Source: Massilia sp. YIM B02769
Lineage (GTDB): Bacteria > Pseudomonadota > Gammaproteobacteria > Burkholderiales > Burkholderiaceae_D
Assembly (NCBI RefSeq): GCF_030411995.1
Contig: NZ_JASNRC010000005.1
Location: forward strand, 141,560-205,559
Direction of reading: 5' to 3'
DNA length: 64,000 nt
The translations under genes were made by a program, and so were the position numbers. This document shows positions 7,974 through 17,580 of the stretch, one piece after another. The notes below the pieces were generated by a model. That model saw nothing but the letters and a program-made list of their open reading frames with translations, had not been told where the DNA came from and made no database searches. How positions within the stretch are numbered: the first letter of the stretch is position 1; each line of letters begins with the position of its first letter.

Positions 7974-9149
7974 TCAATCCACGCCGGGATCCTTGAACTT
8001 CTCGACCTTGTCGAATTCGACGTTGTAGATCCCGCCATCCACCTGCTCCGCCTTGCGGATATACACGGTCTGCACGATATCGCGCGTTGCCGGATCAATC
8101 GACACCGGTCCGCGCACGCTGTTCCAAGACAGGCCCTTCATCGCCTCGACCAGCTTCGGTCCGGTGCTGTCGCCGTTGGTTTTCTTCAGCGCCGCATACA
8201 GCATCTGCATGCCGTCATACGCGCCGACGGCATGGAAGTTCGGGCGCATGTCCTTGTTGGCCTTGGTGAAGGCGGCAACGAAGGCCTTGTTCTCGGGCGA
8301 CGGGTGGGCGGCCGAATAATGGTGGCTGCTGACCACGCCCAGGGCGGCTGGCCCGATGCTTGGCATCAGGTCGTCGTCGAGCACGTCGCCGGTGGCGATC
8401 AGGCGAATGCCGGCGTCAGCCAGGCCGCGGTCGGTGAACTGCTTCAGGACAGCGGCGCCCTCCCCCGACGGTACGAACACGAAGACCGCGTCCGGCTTGG
8501 CGTCCTTCACGCGCGCCAGGAAAGGCGCGTAGTCCGGGTTGCGCAGCGGTGCGCGCAGCGAGGCGACGATCTTGCCGCCGGCCGCGGTGAAGTCCTTCAC
8601 GAAGACCTTCTCGGCGTCGATGCCGGGACCATAGTCGGACACGAAGGTGACCACCGACTTGATCTTGTTCTTGGCCGCCCATTGCGCCATCGGCGCGGTC
8701 ACTTGCGCCAGCGTGAAGCCGCTGCGCACGATGTAGGGCGAGCGCTGCGGGATGACCGAGGTGGCGGCGTTCATGACGATCATCGGCACCTTGGCCTGCG
8801 TCGCCACGGGCGCGGCGGCAAAGGCCAGCGGGGTCAGGCCGAAGCCGGCCAGGACCTGCACCTTGTCGCGCGCCACCAGCTCCTGGACCAGGCGCTTGGT
8901 GACGTCGGGCGAGACACCGCCGTCGTCCTTCAGGATGATCTGCACCTGGCGGCCGGCGACGGTATTGCCGTTTTGCTGAAGGAAGAGTTTCACCGCCGCG
9001 TCGACCTGGCGTCCGGTGGAGGCGAAGGGGCCGGACATGGGGACGATCAGGCCGACTTTCAGGGGTTCGGCGGCGTGGGCGGTGAAGCCTGCGGTGAGCA
9101 TGGCGGCGCCGAGCAGGATGTGACGGCGGGTGGTGTTCAGTGTTGACAC
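7974..9149 (-). CDS. ABC transporter substrate-binding protein, aromatic-acid type (inferred)
   Basis: A 391-residue periplasmic protein of the LivJ/LivK (Peripla_BP_6) class. Signal peptide near residues 1-26 (RRHILLGAAMLTAGFTAHAA). The mature part begins EPLKVGLIVPMSGPFAS and ends with the VRGPVSIDPATRDIVQTVYI motif also seen in the proteins at 17773 and 33283. It lies downstream of pcaIJF-livHMGF in the same direction. The context suggests that it binds an aromatic acid rather than an amino acid, as reported for CouP-type proteins, but the ligand is not shown by sequence. Confidence 0.88.
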   Translation of the reverse strand: MSTLNTTRRHILLGAAMLTAGFTAHAAEPLKVGLIVPMSGPFASTGRQVDAAVKLFLQQNGNTVAGRQVQIILKDDGGVSPDVTKRLVQELVARDKVQVLAGFGLTPLAFAAAPVATQAKVPMIVMNAATSVIPQRSPYIVRSGFTLAQVTAPMAQWAAKNKIKSVVTFVSDYGPGIDAEKVFVKDFTAAGGKIVASLRAPLRNPDYAPFLARVKDAKPDAVFVFVPSGEGAAVLKQFTDRGLADAGIRLIATGDVLDDDLMPSIGPAALGVVSSHHYSAAHPSPENKAFVAAFTKANKDMRPNFHAVGAYDGMQMLYAALKKTNGDSTGPKLVEAMKGLSWNSVRGPVSIDPATRDIVQTVYIRKAEQVDGGIYNVEFDKVEKFKDPGVD

Positions 9150-9200
9150 GTTGTCTCCTTGGTTTTTATGGTTGCGCGTTGTTGGCGCTTTAATGTGACC

Positions 9201-9312
9201 GTAGGGTGGACGGGTTCCCCGTCCACGCGTCGATCGTTATCGGCTCCGATTGCGTGCTCGTTGATCTCGCTGCCAACTATCGACCGTGGACGGGGGGACC
9301 CGTCCACCCTAC
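9201..9312. repeat. Paired intergenic hairpin repeat
   Basis: Starts GTAGGGTGGACGGGTTCCCC and ends GGGGGGACCCGTCCACCCTA then C, so the ends form an inverted pair with local GGAC/GTCC hairpins. Its right end supplies the livF stop codon (TAG read on the minus strand at 9309-9311). It separates livF from the binding-protein gene and might weaken or partly terminate transcription between them. Confidence 0.75.
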
Positions 9313-10010
9313 GCGACAGCCACGAGCCGATCGAGCTTTTCTCCATCGGCCAGCAAGCTGGCCGAATCCGAGTCATGCACGATCCGCCCGCGATCCAATA
9401 CGATCGCACGCGAGGTCAGCGACAAGGCGAGCCGCGCATGCTGCTCGACCACGATCACCGACATGCCTTCATCCGCCACCAGCCGCCGGATCACCCGCAC
9501 CAGTTCCTGCACGATGATCGGCGCCAGCCCTTCCATTGGCTCATCCAGCAGCAGGATGCGCGGATTGGTCATCAGCGCCCGGGCGATGGCCAACATTTGT
9601 TGTTCGCCACCAGACAATTGATTGCCCATGTTGGCGCGGCGCTCGTGCAAGCGCGGGAAGATCTCGTAGATCTTGGCCAGGTTCCACGGCCCCGGGCGTT
9701 CGACGACGGTCAAGTGTTCCTCGACCGTCAGCGACGGGAACATATGGCGTTCCTGCGGCACCCAGCCCAGCCCCGAGCGCGAGCGCTTATAGGTCGGCAC
9801 GCGCGCGATGTCGCCGCCGGCCCAGCGGATCGAGCCCTTGTGCAGCTTGGTCAACCCCATCAGCGTGACCAGCAGACTGGTCTTGCCGACGCCATTCCGG
9901 CCCAGCAGCGCCAGGCTGTCGCCCTCGTTCATGGTGAACGACACATCCTCTAGAACGATCGACTCGCCGTATCCGGCGGTCACGCGGTCAAGCGCAAGCA
10001 ATTCAGGCAT
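9309..10010 (-). CDS. livF: ABC transporter ATP-binding protein, LivF type
   Basis: A 233-residue ATPase with Walker A GRNGVGKTS (37-45), signature LSGGEQQ (132-138) and Walker B ILLLDEP (152-158). It powers the importer formed with LivH/LivM. It overlaps livG by 8 nt. The stop falls within a repeat element, so the last residues may differ from relatives. Within this cluster it probably serves aromatic-acid uptake. Confidence 0.93.
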   Translation of the reverse strand: MPELLALDRVTAGYGESIVLEDVSFTMNEGDSLALLGRNGVGKTSLLVTLMGLTKLHKGSIRWAGGDIARVPTYKRSRSGLGWVPQERHMFPSLTVEEHLTVVERPGPWNLAKIYEIFPRLHERRANMGNQLSGGEQQMLAIARALMTNPRILLLDEPMEGLAPIIVQELVRVIRRLVADEGMSVIVVEQHARLALSLTSRAIVLDRGRIVHDSDSASLLADGEKLDRLVAVA

Positions 10011-10755
10011 GTTCGGCCTCCCCCAGATACACTTCCTTCACGCGCGGATCGGCCGCGATCTCCTCGGGCGTGCCTTCGGTCAGCACCTTGCCGCCCACTA
10101 GCACGGTGATGCGGTCGGCAAAGCGGAACACCAGGCCCATGTCGTGCTCGATGAAGAGTACCGTCACGTCGCGCGGCAGGCCGGCGATGACCTCGAACAG
10201 CTCCTTGCTCTCGGCCGAGGGAATGCCGGCCGCCGGCTCGTCCAGCAGCAAAATCGTCGGCCTGGTGGCCAGCGCCAGGGCGATCTCCACCAGGCGCTGC
10301 TTGCCGTAAGCCATGCTGCGCGTGATGCTGTTCGCCTCTTTCGTCAGCTTCAGCGTGGCCAGCAGGGCCATCGCTTCCTCGACCACGTCGGCATGGTTCG
10401 CGACCGTCTTCCACCATACTTTCTGCAGGCCGCGTCGCTCGCAGATCGCCAGCATCACCGATTCCAGCACCGTCATGCCCGCGAACAGGGTATTGATCTG
10501 GAAGGTGCGCGTCATGCCGCGCTTTACCCGCTCGTGCTGGGCCAGTTTGGTGATGTCCTCGTCGCCGAGCCAGACCTTGCCGCTGGACGGCGGGAAGCCC
10601 CCGGTCAGCAGGTTGATGAAGGTGGTCTTGCCGGCGCCGTTCGGGCCGATCAGCGCGTGGCGCGCGCCCGGTTCGAAGGTCAGCGAGATATCGGTGTTGG
10701 CCTTGAAGCCGCCCCACTGCTTGCAGAGCGCTTCGGTGCGCAGGGTCATGGTCAT
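10003..10755 (-). CDS. livG: ABC transporter ATP-binding protein, LivG type
   Basis: A 250-residue ATPase with Walker A GPNGAGKTT (37-45), the LivG-style signature MAYGKQR and Walker B ILLLDEPAAG. The C-terminal LivG extension (GKVLTEGTPEEIAADPRVKE) is present. It overlaps livM by 4 nt and livF by 8 nt, typical of one transcript. Confidence 0.93.
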   Translation of the reverse strand: MTMTLRTEALCKQWGGFKANTDISLTFEPGARHALIGPNGAGKTTFINLLTGGFPPSSGKVWLGDEDITKLAQHERVKRGMTRTFQINTLFAGMTVLESVMLAICERRGLQKVWWKTVANHADVVEEAMALLATLKLTKEANSITRSMAYGKQRLVEIALALATRPTILLLDEPAAGIPSAESKELFEVIAGLPRDVTVLFIEHDMGLVFRFADRITVLVGGKVLTEGTPEEIAADPRVKEVYLGEAEHA

Positions 10756-11798
10756 GCTGCCTCCGAACGTTTGAAACGGGCGACGATTTTTTCCAGGCCG
10801 CCGAGGATGCCGCCGCGTGCGAACAGCACGATCAGCACCAGCAGCAGGCCGATGTAGAACTGCCAGTAGGTCGGATCGAAGCCCGAGATCTTGTCCTGGG
10901 CGACCATGAACACGGCCGCGCCGACCAGCGCGCCGTACAGGCGCCCGGTCCCGCCCAGCACCAGCATGATCAGGAGTTCCGCCGAACGCGGGAAGCCGAG
11001 CACGTCCAGGCCCACGAACTGCGTGGTCTGGGCCAGCAACGCGCCGGCGATGCCGGCCACCGCCGCGCCCAGGGTGAAGACGGCCACCAGGCGGCGGTCG
11101 ACATGCGCGCCGATCGCCGGCATGCGGCGCCCGCCTTCGCGGATGCCGCGCAGCGACAGGCCGAACGGCGAATTCACCAGGCGGCGCATGGCCACGAACA
11201 GGATGAACAGCACGGCAAAGCTGTACCAGAAGGCCGTCTTGCCGAAGAGGTCGAACTCGAAGGTGCCGAACAGCGGCTCCATCACCATGCCCGACAGGCC
11301 ATCGACACCGCCGGTGATGAAGGCCGCCTTGTTCGCCGCCTCGAACAGCATCAGGCCGATGCCGAGGGTGACCATCAGCCGCGCCAGGTCCTGGCCGCGC
11401 ACCACCAGGAAGCTGACGATGAAGCCGGCCACCGCCGCGACCACGGCCGCCGCCAGCAGCCCGGAGATCGGCTCGCCCCAGCCATGCACCGACAGCAGGC
11501 CAGCCGTATAGGCGCCCAGCCCGAAGAAGGCCGCGTGCCCCAGCGAGACGATGCCGGCATAGCCCAGGATCAGGTCGAGCGACATCGCGAACAGGCCGAT
11601 GATCATGATCTGGCTGATCAGCACCAGGTAGTCCGGGAAGAAGAAGTAGGAGGCCACCGGCAGCAGCCAGAACACGATCTCCAATGCCTTCCAGCGGTCG
11701 TTCGGCAGGCGCAGCGCGCTGTGGTTCACGGCTTGCGCTTCCGGGCTTGGGGTGGCATCAGTCTTGGCCTTCAGGGCCGTCGTCGAATAGGCGTTCAT
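10752..11798 (-). CDS. livM: ABC transporter permease, LivM type
   Basis: A 348-residue inner-membrane permease with about eight or more hydrophobic segments. The family signature GYAGIVSLGHAAFFGLGAYT lies near residues 100-120. The first 35 or so residues are polar and poorly typical. It pairs with LivH, whose gene it overlaps by 4 nt (ATGA). Confidence 0.92.
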   Translation of the reverse strand: MNAYSTTALKAKTDATPSPEAQAVNHSALRLPNDRWKALEIVFWLLPVASYFFFPDYLVLISQIMIIGLFAMSLDLILGYAGIVSLGHAAFFGLGAYTAGLLSVHGWGEPISGLLAAAVVAAVAGFIVSFLVVRGQDLARLMVTLGIGLMLFEAANKAAFITGGVDGLSGMVMEPLFGTFEFDLFGKTAFWYSFAVLFILFVAMRRLVNSPFGLSLRGIREGGRRMPAIGAHVDRRLVAVFTLGAAVAGIAGALLAQTTQFVGLDVLGFPRSAELLIMLVLGGTGRLYGALVGAAVFMVAQDKISGFDPTYWQFYIGLLLVLIVLFARGGILGGLEKIVARFKRSEAA

Positions 11799-12661
11799 GC
11801 TTTCCTCCGTACCAGGCCGAACGGGAACAGGATGAGCAGCACCACCATCAGCGTGTAGATGACGAAGGCGCCCACTTCCGGCACATAATATTTACCGGCG
11901 ACGTCGAACACGCCGAGGATGATCGCCGCGATCAGCGGCCCCTTGATGGAACCGGCGCCGCCCACGGCCACCACCAGCAGGAAGTAGACCATGTACTTGA
12001 CGGGGAAGCTCGGGTCCAGGCCCAGCACGTCGATGCCGAGGCCGCCGCCCAGGCCGGCCAGGCCCGAGCCGAGCGCGAAGGTCAGCGAGAACACGCGGCT
12101 GACGTTGATGCCCAGGCCTTCGGCCGCGGTCTGGTTGTCGACCGAAGCGCGGATCTGGGCGCCGAAGCGGGTGCGTTCGATCAGCAGGTAGAGGCCGAGC
12201 GTGACCAGCACCACCACGCCGATCAGGAACAGGCGGTAGGAGCCGAGGTCGAGACCGAGCACGTGTACCTGGCCGCGCAGCCAGTCCGGCAGGTGCACCG
12301 GCTGCTGGGTCGGGCCGAACAGGAAGGTGGCGCCGGCCACCGCCATGAAGGTCAGGCCGATCGAGAACAGCACCTGGTCCAGGTGCGAGGCTTTATACAG
12401 CTGGCGGTACAGCGAGCGCTCCAGCACCAGGCCGACCACGGCCGCCGCAACAAAAGCCAGCGGCAGCGTGGCCAGGAAAGGCAGGCCGAGCTTGCCGAGC
12501 AGGCTCACGCAGACATAGCCGCCGACCATGGCGAAGGCGCCGTGGGCCAGGTTAATGAAGTTCATCATGCCCATCGTGACCGAGAGGCCGACGCTGATCA
12601 GGAACAGCAGCGCGCCGTAGGCGATGCCGTCGAATAGGACGCCGATGAAGTTGCCGATCAT
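11795..12661 (-). CDS. livH: ABC transporter permease, LivH type
   Basis: A 288-residue membrane permease. The signature MGMMNFINLAHGAFAMVGGY near residues 30-50 is that of LivH. The open frame reaches 12724, but the ATG at 12661 has GGGAGG 5 nt upstream and begins the usual MIGNFIGVLFDGIAYG, so it was chosen. It starts 72 nt after the pcaF stop, which suggests readthrough from pcaIJF. Confidence 0.92.
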   Translation of the reverse strand: MIGNFIGVLFDGIAYGALLFLISVGLSVTMGMMNFINLAHGAFAMVGGYVCVSLLGKLGLPFLATLPLAFVAAAVVGLVLERSLYRQLYKASHLDQVLFSIGLTFMAVAGATFLFGPTQQPVHLPDWLRGQVHVLGLDLGSYRLFLIGVVVLVTLGLYLLIERTRFGAQIRASVDNQTAAEGLGINVSRVFSLTFALGSGLAGLGGGLGIDVLGLDPSFPVKYMVYFLLVVAVGGAGSIKGPLIAAIILGVFDVAGKYYVPEVGAFVIYTLMVVLLILFPFGLVRRKA

Positions 12662-12733
12662 GGCAGCCTCCCGCGTGAGGTGTCTTGGTATGTCATGTTT
12701 GTCTCCTGCTTCTCTTCTTGTCAATCAACGCGC

Positions 12734-13951
12734 TCAGACGCGTTCGATCACCATGGCGATGCCCTGCCCCACGCCGATGCACATGGTACACAGCGCGTAG
12801 CGCCCACCGGTGCGGTGCAGCTGGTACATCGCCGTGGTCACCAGCCGGGCGCCGCTCATGCCCAGCGGGTGGCCCAGGGCGATGCCGCCGCCGTAGGGAT
12901 TCACCCTCCGATCGTCGTCTGCAACGCCGAGTTCGCGCAACACGGCCAGGGCTTGCGATGCGAATGCTTCGTTCAGCTCGATGATGTCCATCTGGTCGAT
13001 CGTCATACCCAGCTGGGCCAGCAGTTTCTTCGATGCCGGCGCCGGGCCGATGCCCATCACGCGAGGCGGCACGCCGGCGGTGGCCATGCCGACGATGCGC
13101 GCCTTGGGCGTGAGGCCATATTTCGCCACCGCCTCGCCGCTCGCGATCAGGAGCGCACAGGCGCCATCGTTCACGCCGGAGGCGTTCCCGGCCGTGACCG
13201 AGCCTTCCGGATGCACGACGCCTTTCAATTTCGCCAGCGCCTCGAGGCTGGTCTCGCGCGGATGCTCGTCATGCTCGAAGCGGACGTGGTAGGCCGCCCC
13301 CGCTGCGCGGCGGCTCTGGGGAATCAGCACCGGCACGATCTCGTCCGCGAACAGGCCTTCTTTCTGGGCGCGCGCCACCTTCTGCTGGCTGGCCAGGGCA
13401 AAGCGGTCCTGGTCTTCGCGCGACACCTTGTAGTCCACGGCCACGTTCTCGGCCGTTTCCGGCATCGAATCGGTGCCGTACAGGTGCTTCATCTGTTTAT
13501 TCGGGAAGCGCCAGCCGATGGTGGTGTCGTAGATCGTGGCCTGGCGCGAGAAGGCGGCATCCGCCTTGCCCATCACGAAAGGCGCGCGCGTCATCGATTC
13601 GACGCCGCCGGCGATCATCAGCTGGGTTTCGCCGGCCTTGATGGCGCGCGCGGCGATGCCGATGGCGTCCATGCCCGAGCCGCACAGGCGGTTCACGGTG
13701 GTGCCCGGCACGTCCGGCGGCAAGCCGGCCAGCAGCGAGGCCATGTGGGCGACGTTGCGGTTGTCTTCGCCTGCCTGGTTGGCGCAGCCGTAGATCACGT
13801 CGTCGACCTGGCTCCAGTCGACGGAGGGATTGCGCGACATGAGTTCGCGCATGGGGATGGCGCCGAGGTCGTCGGCGCGCACGTCTTTCAGCGACCCGCC
13901 GTAGCGGCCGATGGGCGTGCGGATCGCATCGATAATGTAGGCGTCGGTCAT
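12734..13951 (-). CDS. pcaF: 3-oxoadipyl-CoA thiolase
   Basis: Last step of the beta-ketoadipate pathway: 3-oxoadipyl-CoA plus CoA gives succinyl-CoA and acetyl-CoA. The 405-residue protein has thiolase catalytic residues Cys90 (NRLCGSG), His361 (GHPLG) and Cys391 (CIGVGQG). [19 protein letters not shown] is typical of PcaF. The ATG at 13951 has AGGAG upstream and overlaps the pcaJ stop by 4 nt. The pcaIJ context favours this over a general acetyl-CoA acetyltransferase. Confidence 0.94.
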   Translation of the reverse strand: MTDAYIIDAIRTPIGRYGGSLKDVRADDLGAIPMRELMSRNPSVDWSQVDDVIYGCANQAGEDNRNVAHMASLLAGLPPDVPGTTVNRLCGSGMDAIGIAARAIKAGETQLMIAGGVESMTRAPFVMGKADAAFSRQATIYDTTIGWRFPNKQMKHLYGTDSMPETAENVAVDYKVSREDQDRFALASQQKVARAQKEGLFADEIVPVLIPQSRRAAGAAYHVRFEHDEHPRETSLEALAKLKGVVHPEGSVTAGNASGVNDGACALLIASGEAVAKYGLTPKARIVGMATAGVPPRVMGIGPAPASKKLLAQLGMTIDQMDIIELNEAFASQALAVLRELGVADDDRRVNPYGGGIALGHPLGMSGARLVTTAMYQLHRTGGRYALCTMCIGVGQGIAMVIERV

Positions 13952-14604
13952 GCTGGGTCTCCTGATTCTGGTGGCAGCAAGGGCGCCGCCGTGACGGCCT
14001 GCAGCTCGGGCAGGCTCAGGCCCGGCGCCATCTCGCGTACGCGCAGGCCATGCGGCGTGACGTCGAGGACAGCCAGGTCGGTATAGATACGGTTGACGCA
14101 GGCCACGCCAGTCAGCGGGTAGGTGCATTGCTGCACCACCTTGCTTTCGCCGGTCTTGGTCTGGTGGTCCATCATCACGAACACCTGCTTGGCGCCGATT
14201 GCCAGGTCCATGGCGCCGCCGACGGCGGGAATCGCGTCCGGCGCGCCGGTATGCCAGTTGGCCAGGTCGCCCTTTTCCGAGACCTGGAACGCGCCCAGCA
14301 CGCAGATGTCGAGGTGGCCGCCGCGCATCATGGCAAACGAATCGCCGTGGTGGAAATAGGCGCCGCCGGTGAGCAGGGTCACCGGCTGCTTGCCGGCGTT
14401 GATCAGGTCTTCGTCTTCCTCGCCTTCAGCCGGCGCCGGACCCATGCCGAGCAGGCCGTTCTCGCTGTGCAGGAAGACTTCACGGTCTGCCGGCAGGTAG
14501 TTGGCCACCATCGTCGGCAGGCCGATGCCGAGATTGACGTAGGCGCCCTCGTGGATGTCCTGGGCCACGCGCGCGGCGATCTGGTCGCGGGTGAACTTGT
14601 TCAT
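13948..14604 (-). CDS. pcaJ: 3-oxoadipate CoA-transferase, beta subunit
   Basis: With PcaI it moves CoA from succinyl-CoA to 3-oxoadipate. The 218-residue protein has the family I CoA-transferase active-site Glu48 in HSENGLLGMGP and the NLGIGLPT segment. It overlaps pcaI and pcaF by 4 nt each (ATGA), forming one coupled unit. Confidence 0.94.
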   Translation of the reverse strand: MNKFTRDQIAARVAQDIHEGAYVNLGIGLPTMVANYLPADREVFLHSENGLLGMGPAPAEGEEDEDLINAGKQPVTLLTGGAYFHHGDSFAMMRGGHLDICVLGAFQVSEKGDLANWHTGAPDAIPAVGGAMDLAIGAKQVFVMMDHQTKTGESKVVQQCTYPLTGVACVNRIYTDLAVLDVTPHGLRVREMAPGLSLPELQAVTAAPLLPPESGDPA

Positions 14605-15266
14605 GCTGCCTCCTTGACGACGCGCTGGACGAAGATGCCCGGGGTGACGATGACTTCCGGGTCGAGTTCGCCGAGCGGCACGATGTCCGCCACCTGGGCG
14701 ATGGTGGTCTTCGCCGCCATCGCCATGATCGGGCCGAAGTTGCGCGCGGTCTTGCGGTAGACGAGGTTGCCCCAGCGGTCGCCGCGATGGGCCTTGATCA
14801 GCGCGTAGTCGGCGTGGATCGGCGACTCCAGCACGTAATAGCGGCCCTCGATCAGGCGCGTTTCCTTGCCCTCGGCCAGCAGCGTGCCATAGCCGGTGGG
14901 GGTAAAGAAGCCGCCGATGCCGGCGCCGGCGGCGCGGATGCGTTCGGCCAGGTTGCCTTGCGGGGTGAGTTCGAGTTCGATCTCGCCGGCGCGGTACAGG
15001 GCGTCGAAATGGTGGGAGTCGGTCTGGCGCGGGAAGGAGCAGATGATCTTGCGTACCCGCTTGGCGGCCAGCAGCGCGGCCAGCCCGGTGTCGCCGTTGC
15101 CGGCGTTGTTGTTGACGATCGTGAGCTCACGCGCGCCCTGCGCGATGAGTGCGTCGATCAGCTGCGCGGGCATGCCCGCATTGCCGAAGCCGCCGATCAT
15201 GACGGTCGCCCCGTCGTGCACGTCGGCGACGGCACGCTCCAGCGATTCATAGGTTTTGTCGATCAT
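14601..15266 (-). CDS. pcaI: 3-oxoadipate CoA-transferase, alpha subunit
   Basis: The 221-residue partner of PcaJ. Family segments MIGGFGNAGMPAQLI (about 22-36) and GAGIGGFFTPTGYGT (about 112-126) are intact. It is the first gene of a likely pcaIJF-livHMGF unit. The promoter region between it and the divergent pcaR-like gene carries an IclR-type palindrome at 15320-15334. Confidence 0.94.
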   Translation of the reverse strand: MIDKTYESLERAVADVHDGATVMIGGFGNAGMPAQLIDALIAQGARELTIVNNNAGNGDTGLAALLAAKRVRKIICSFPRQTDSHHFDALYRAGEIELELTPQGNLAERIRAAGAGIGGFFTPTGYGTLLAEGKETRLIEGRYYVLESPIHADYALIKAHRGDRWGNLVYRKTARNFGPIMAMAAKTTIAQVADIVPLGELDPEVIVTPGIFVQRVVKEAA

Positions 15267-15319
15267 GTCTCCACCTTGGGGCCTGATCCATCCGGCCCAC
15301 TTGAAATGATGTTGCCGTT

Positions 15320-15334
15320 GTTCGATAAGCGAAC
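15320..15334. promoter_or_regulatory. IclR-type operator candidate upstream of pcaI and pcaR
   Basis: GTTCG-ATAAG-CGAAC lies 53 bp upstream of pcaI and 100 bp upstream of the divergent IclR gene. It closely matches the perfect GTTCGATTATCGAAC at 17581, in front of the porin. A common regulator, most likely the PcaR-like protein encoded at 15435, is inferred. Confidence 0.6.
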
Positions 15335-15434
15335 TATTGTTTGATTACCGCCCAACGCAGTGTAGTGGTAGCGTGGCCGAAAGGTCAAGAAAAAAGACCA
15401 ATCGAAGCGCACCCCGCTGCATTACAATCCCGCC

Positions 15435-16289
15435 ATGACAAATATTGCGATCCCCCATACCGAGGCCGACAGCCTTGAACTCGATGCCGGCGGCGAAGAA
15501 CGCGAACTCAGCATCGCCGAGCAGATCGACGCCCTCACCGACCCGAGTTTCATGACCTCGCTGGCGCGCGGCCTGGCCGTGGTGCGCGCCTTCAGCGATT
15601 CGCGCAAGCCGCAGACCATCGCCCAGATCAGCCAGAAGACCGGCATCCCGCGCGCCGCCGTGCGCCGCTGCCTGTACACGCTGCAGCAGCTCGGCTACGT
15701 CGACGCCGAGCACAACAACTTCTCGCTGCGGCCCAAGGTGCTGACCCTCGGCTACTCGTATTTGTCGTCGACGCCGCTCACCGTCTCCAGCCAGCCCTAC
15801 CTGAACAACATCAGCCGCGAGCTGGGCGAATCGAGTTCGCTGGCCGTGCTCGACGACGGCGAAGTGCTGTACGTGGCGCGCGCCGCCACCACGCGCGTGA
15901 TGTCGGTGGCCCTGAACACCGGCAGCCGCCTGCCCGCCTACTGCACCTCGCTGGGCCGGGTGATGCTGGCCCACTTGCCGCCGGACGAACTGAACGCCTA
16001 CTTCGCCAGGACCCGCCTGAAGGCGATGACCGACAAGACCGTCACCACGCAAAAGCGCCTGCGCGAGATCCTGCTTGGAGTGCGCCAGGACGGCTACGCC
16101 ATCAACGACGAGGAACTGGAACTGGGTCTGCGCTCGATCTCGGTGCCGGTGCGCGGCGCCTCGGGCCAGGTGGTCGCGGCGCTGAACGTGGGCGCCCAGG
16201 CGGCCCGCGTCAGCGTCGAGCGGATGCAGGGGGAGTTCCTGCCGGTGCTGTTGCGCGGGGCGCAGGAACTCTCGGTGCTGCTGCCGTGA
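15435..16289 (+). CDS. pcaR: IclR-family regulator of the beta-ketoadipate genes (PcaR-like)
   Basis: A 284-residue regulator with an N-terminal helix-turn-helix (TIAQISQKTGIPRAAVRRCL, about 61-80) and a C-terminal IclR ligand domain (SLGRVMLAHLP, YAINDEELELGLRSISVPV). Wording and position next to pcaIJF match PcaR, which responds to 3-oxoadipate in Pseudomonas. A polar N-terminal extension of about 35 residues precedes the DNA-binding domain. It is one of two IclR proteins in the window. Confidence 0.88.
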   Translation: MTNIAIPHTEADSLELDAGGEERELSIAEQIDALTDPSFMTSLARGLAVVRAFSDSRKPQTIAQISQKTGIPRAAVRRCLYTLQQLGYVDAEHNNFSLRPKVLTLGYSYLSSTPLTVSSQPYLNNISRELGESSSLAVLDDGEVLYVARAATTRVMSVALNTGSRLPAYCTSLGRVMLAHLPPDELNAYFARTRLKAMTDKTVTTQKRLREILLGVRQDGYAINDEELELGLRSISVPVRGASGQVVAALNVGAQAARVSVERMQGEFLPVLLRGAQELSVLLP

Positions 16290-16370
16290 CGCCCTACTCA
16301 CGCGGCCATCGGGTGGGTGCTCGAACCTGACATCGCCACGGGCCGCGTTTCGACATGCGGCCGCGGTCAT

Positions 16371-16431
16371 GGTGGGGTCGAGAACCCACCCTACGCCGCC
16401 CGATACCGTAGGGTGGGTTCTCGAACCCACC
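16371..16431. repeat. Head-to-head pair of hairpin repeats
   Basis: GGTGGGGTCGAGAACCCACC followed by CTACG (16371-16395) is the inverse of CGTAGGGTGGGTTCTCGAAC plus CCACC (16407-16431). A weaker third half copy lies at 16311-16330. They fill the gap between convergent pcaR and the porin gene and could stop transcription from both sides. Confidence 0.8.
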
Positions 16432-16453
16432 AGACAGCACCGTGGCCGGGAAA

Positions 16454-17554
16454 TCAGAAATGGTGGCGCAAGCCCACCATGACACCATTCTGGGTCTTGC
16501 CCGCACCGACAGTACCGCCGGCGTCCAGCGCGACCGCCGAGGCGCCGTCGTTGTCCATGCGGCCAATCGCCGTGTACAGGACGGTGCGCTTCGACAGCGC
16601 GTAGCTCAGGCGCGCCACCAGCATGGTGACGTCGTCGTCGGAGTTCTTCGTGTTGCGCGCCGCGGCCTGGACGTCGACCACGAAGTTGTTGACCGGGTGG
16701 CTCACGCCCAGGTACCACAGCAGCGACTCGGTCTGGCCGGTGGCCGCATTCGTTTCGCGGTCGATGGCGCCGCCGCCGATCTTGGTGGCGCCCAGCATCA
16801 GGTAGCCGTTGACGGTGGTGCGGATGTCGGTGTTGTTCGGGCTGGTCAGGCCGCCGGCCGCGCCCGTGTTGCCGTTCAGGCGGTCGTAGGACGCGTTCAG
16901 GCCCCACTGCTTGTTCTCGTAGCCGAGCAGCGCCGTGTACTGGCGGCAGGCCTTCGAGTTGCCCGCCACTTCGCCGCCGCAGTTGGTGGCGGCCGGTCCG
17001 CCGGCGGCGGAGGCGTCGCGCCCGAAGCTGTAGGTGGCGCCCACCACGAAGCCGTTGAAGTTGCCCATGTAGCCGATGGCGTTGTCGCTGCGCGCGTTAG
17101 GCAGGTAGGGATCGATGCTGCCGATCGCGAACAAATGCGGGCCGAGGACGTCGGTCTTCAGGCCCGAGATGTAGGTCATGTTGTTCTGGCGGCCCAGGGT
17201 CAGCGTGCCCCAGTCGCCCTTCAGGCCCACCTGCGCCGCGCGGCCGAACATGCGTCCGCCCTGCTGGGACGATCCGTTGTCCATCGCCAGGCCGCTTTCC
17301 AGCACGAAGAACGCCTGCAAGCCGCCGCCGAGTTCCTCGCTGCCCTTGAAGCCGATGCGCGAGGGGAAGGAGCTGGTCAGCGACGGCACCTTGGTGTTCG
17401 AGTCGCCGGCGGCGTTCACATTGGTCATGTGGGCGACGCCGCTGTCGACGATACCGTAGACCTGGACCGAGGTCTGGGCTTGTGCCGAGGTGGCGGCAGA
17501 AACGGCGGCCAGGCCGCACACCAGCGCGGCTGCGCTGGACAGGATGTTCTTCAT
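16454..17554 (-). CDS. Outer-membrane porin (Gram-negative trimeric porin family)
   Basis: A 366-residue precursor with signal peptide (1-27, ending AQA) and a beta-barrel starting QTSVQVYGIVDSGVAHMTN. It ends GVMVGLRHHF, with the terminal Phe needed for barrel assembly. The internal pattern SRIGFKGSEELGGGLQAFF is typical of betaproteobacterial OmpC-like porins. The gene is divergent from a binding-protein gene and shares GTTCGAT-type palindromes with it, so it probably admits aromatic acids. Substrate choice is inferred from context. Confidence 0.93.
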   Translation of the reverse strand: MKNILSSAAALVCGLAAVSAATSAQAQTSVQVYGIVDSGVAHMTNVNAAGDSNTKVPSLTSSFPSRIGFKGSEELGGGLQAFFVLESGLAMDNGSSQQGGRMFGRAAQVGLKGDWGTLTLGRQNNMTYISGLKTDVLGPHLFAIGSIDPYLPNARSDNAIGYMGNFNGFVVGATYSFGRDASAAGGPAATNCGGEVAGNSKACRQYTALLGYENKQWGLNASYDRLNGNTGAAGGLTSPNNTDIRTTVNGYLMLGATKIGGGAIDRETNAATGQTESLLWYLGVSHPVNNFVVDVQAAARNTKNSDDDVTMLVARLSYALSKRTVLYTAIGRMDNDGASAVALDAGGTVGAGKTQNGVMVGLRHHF

Positions 17555-17580
17555 GTTGTCTCCGTTGGTTTATTGTACGC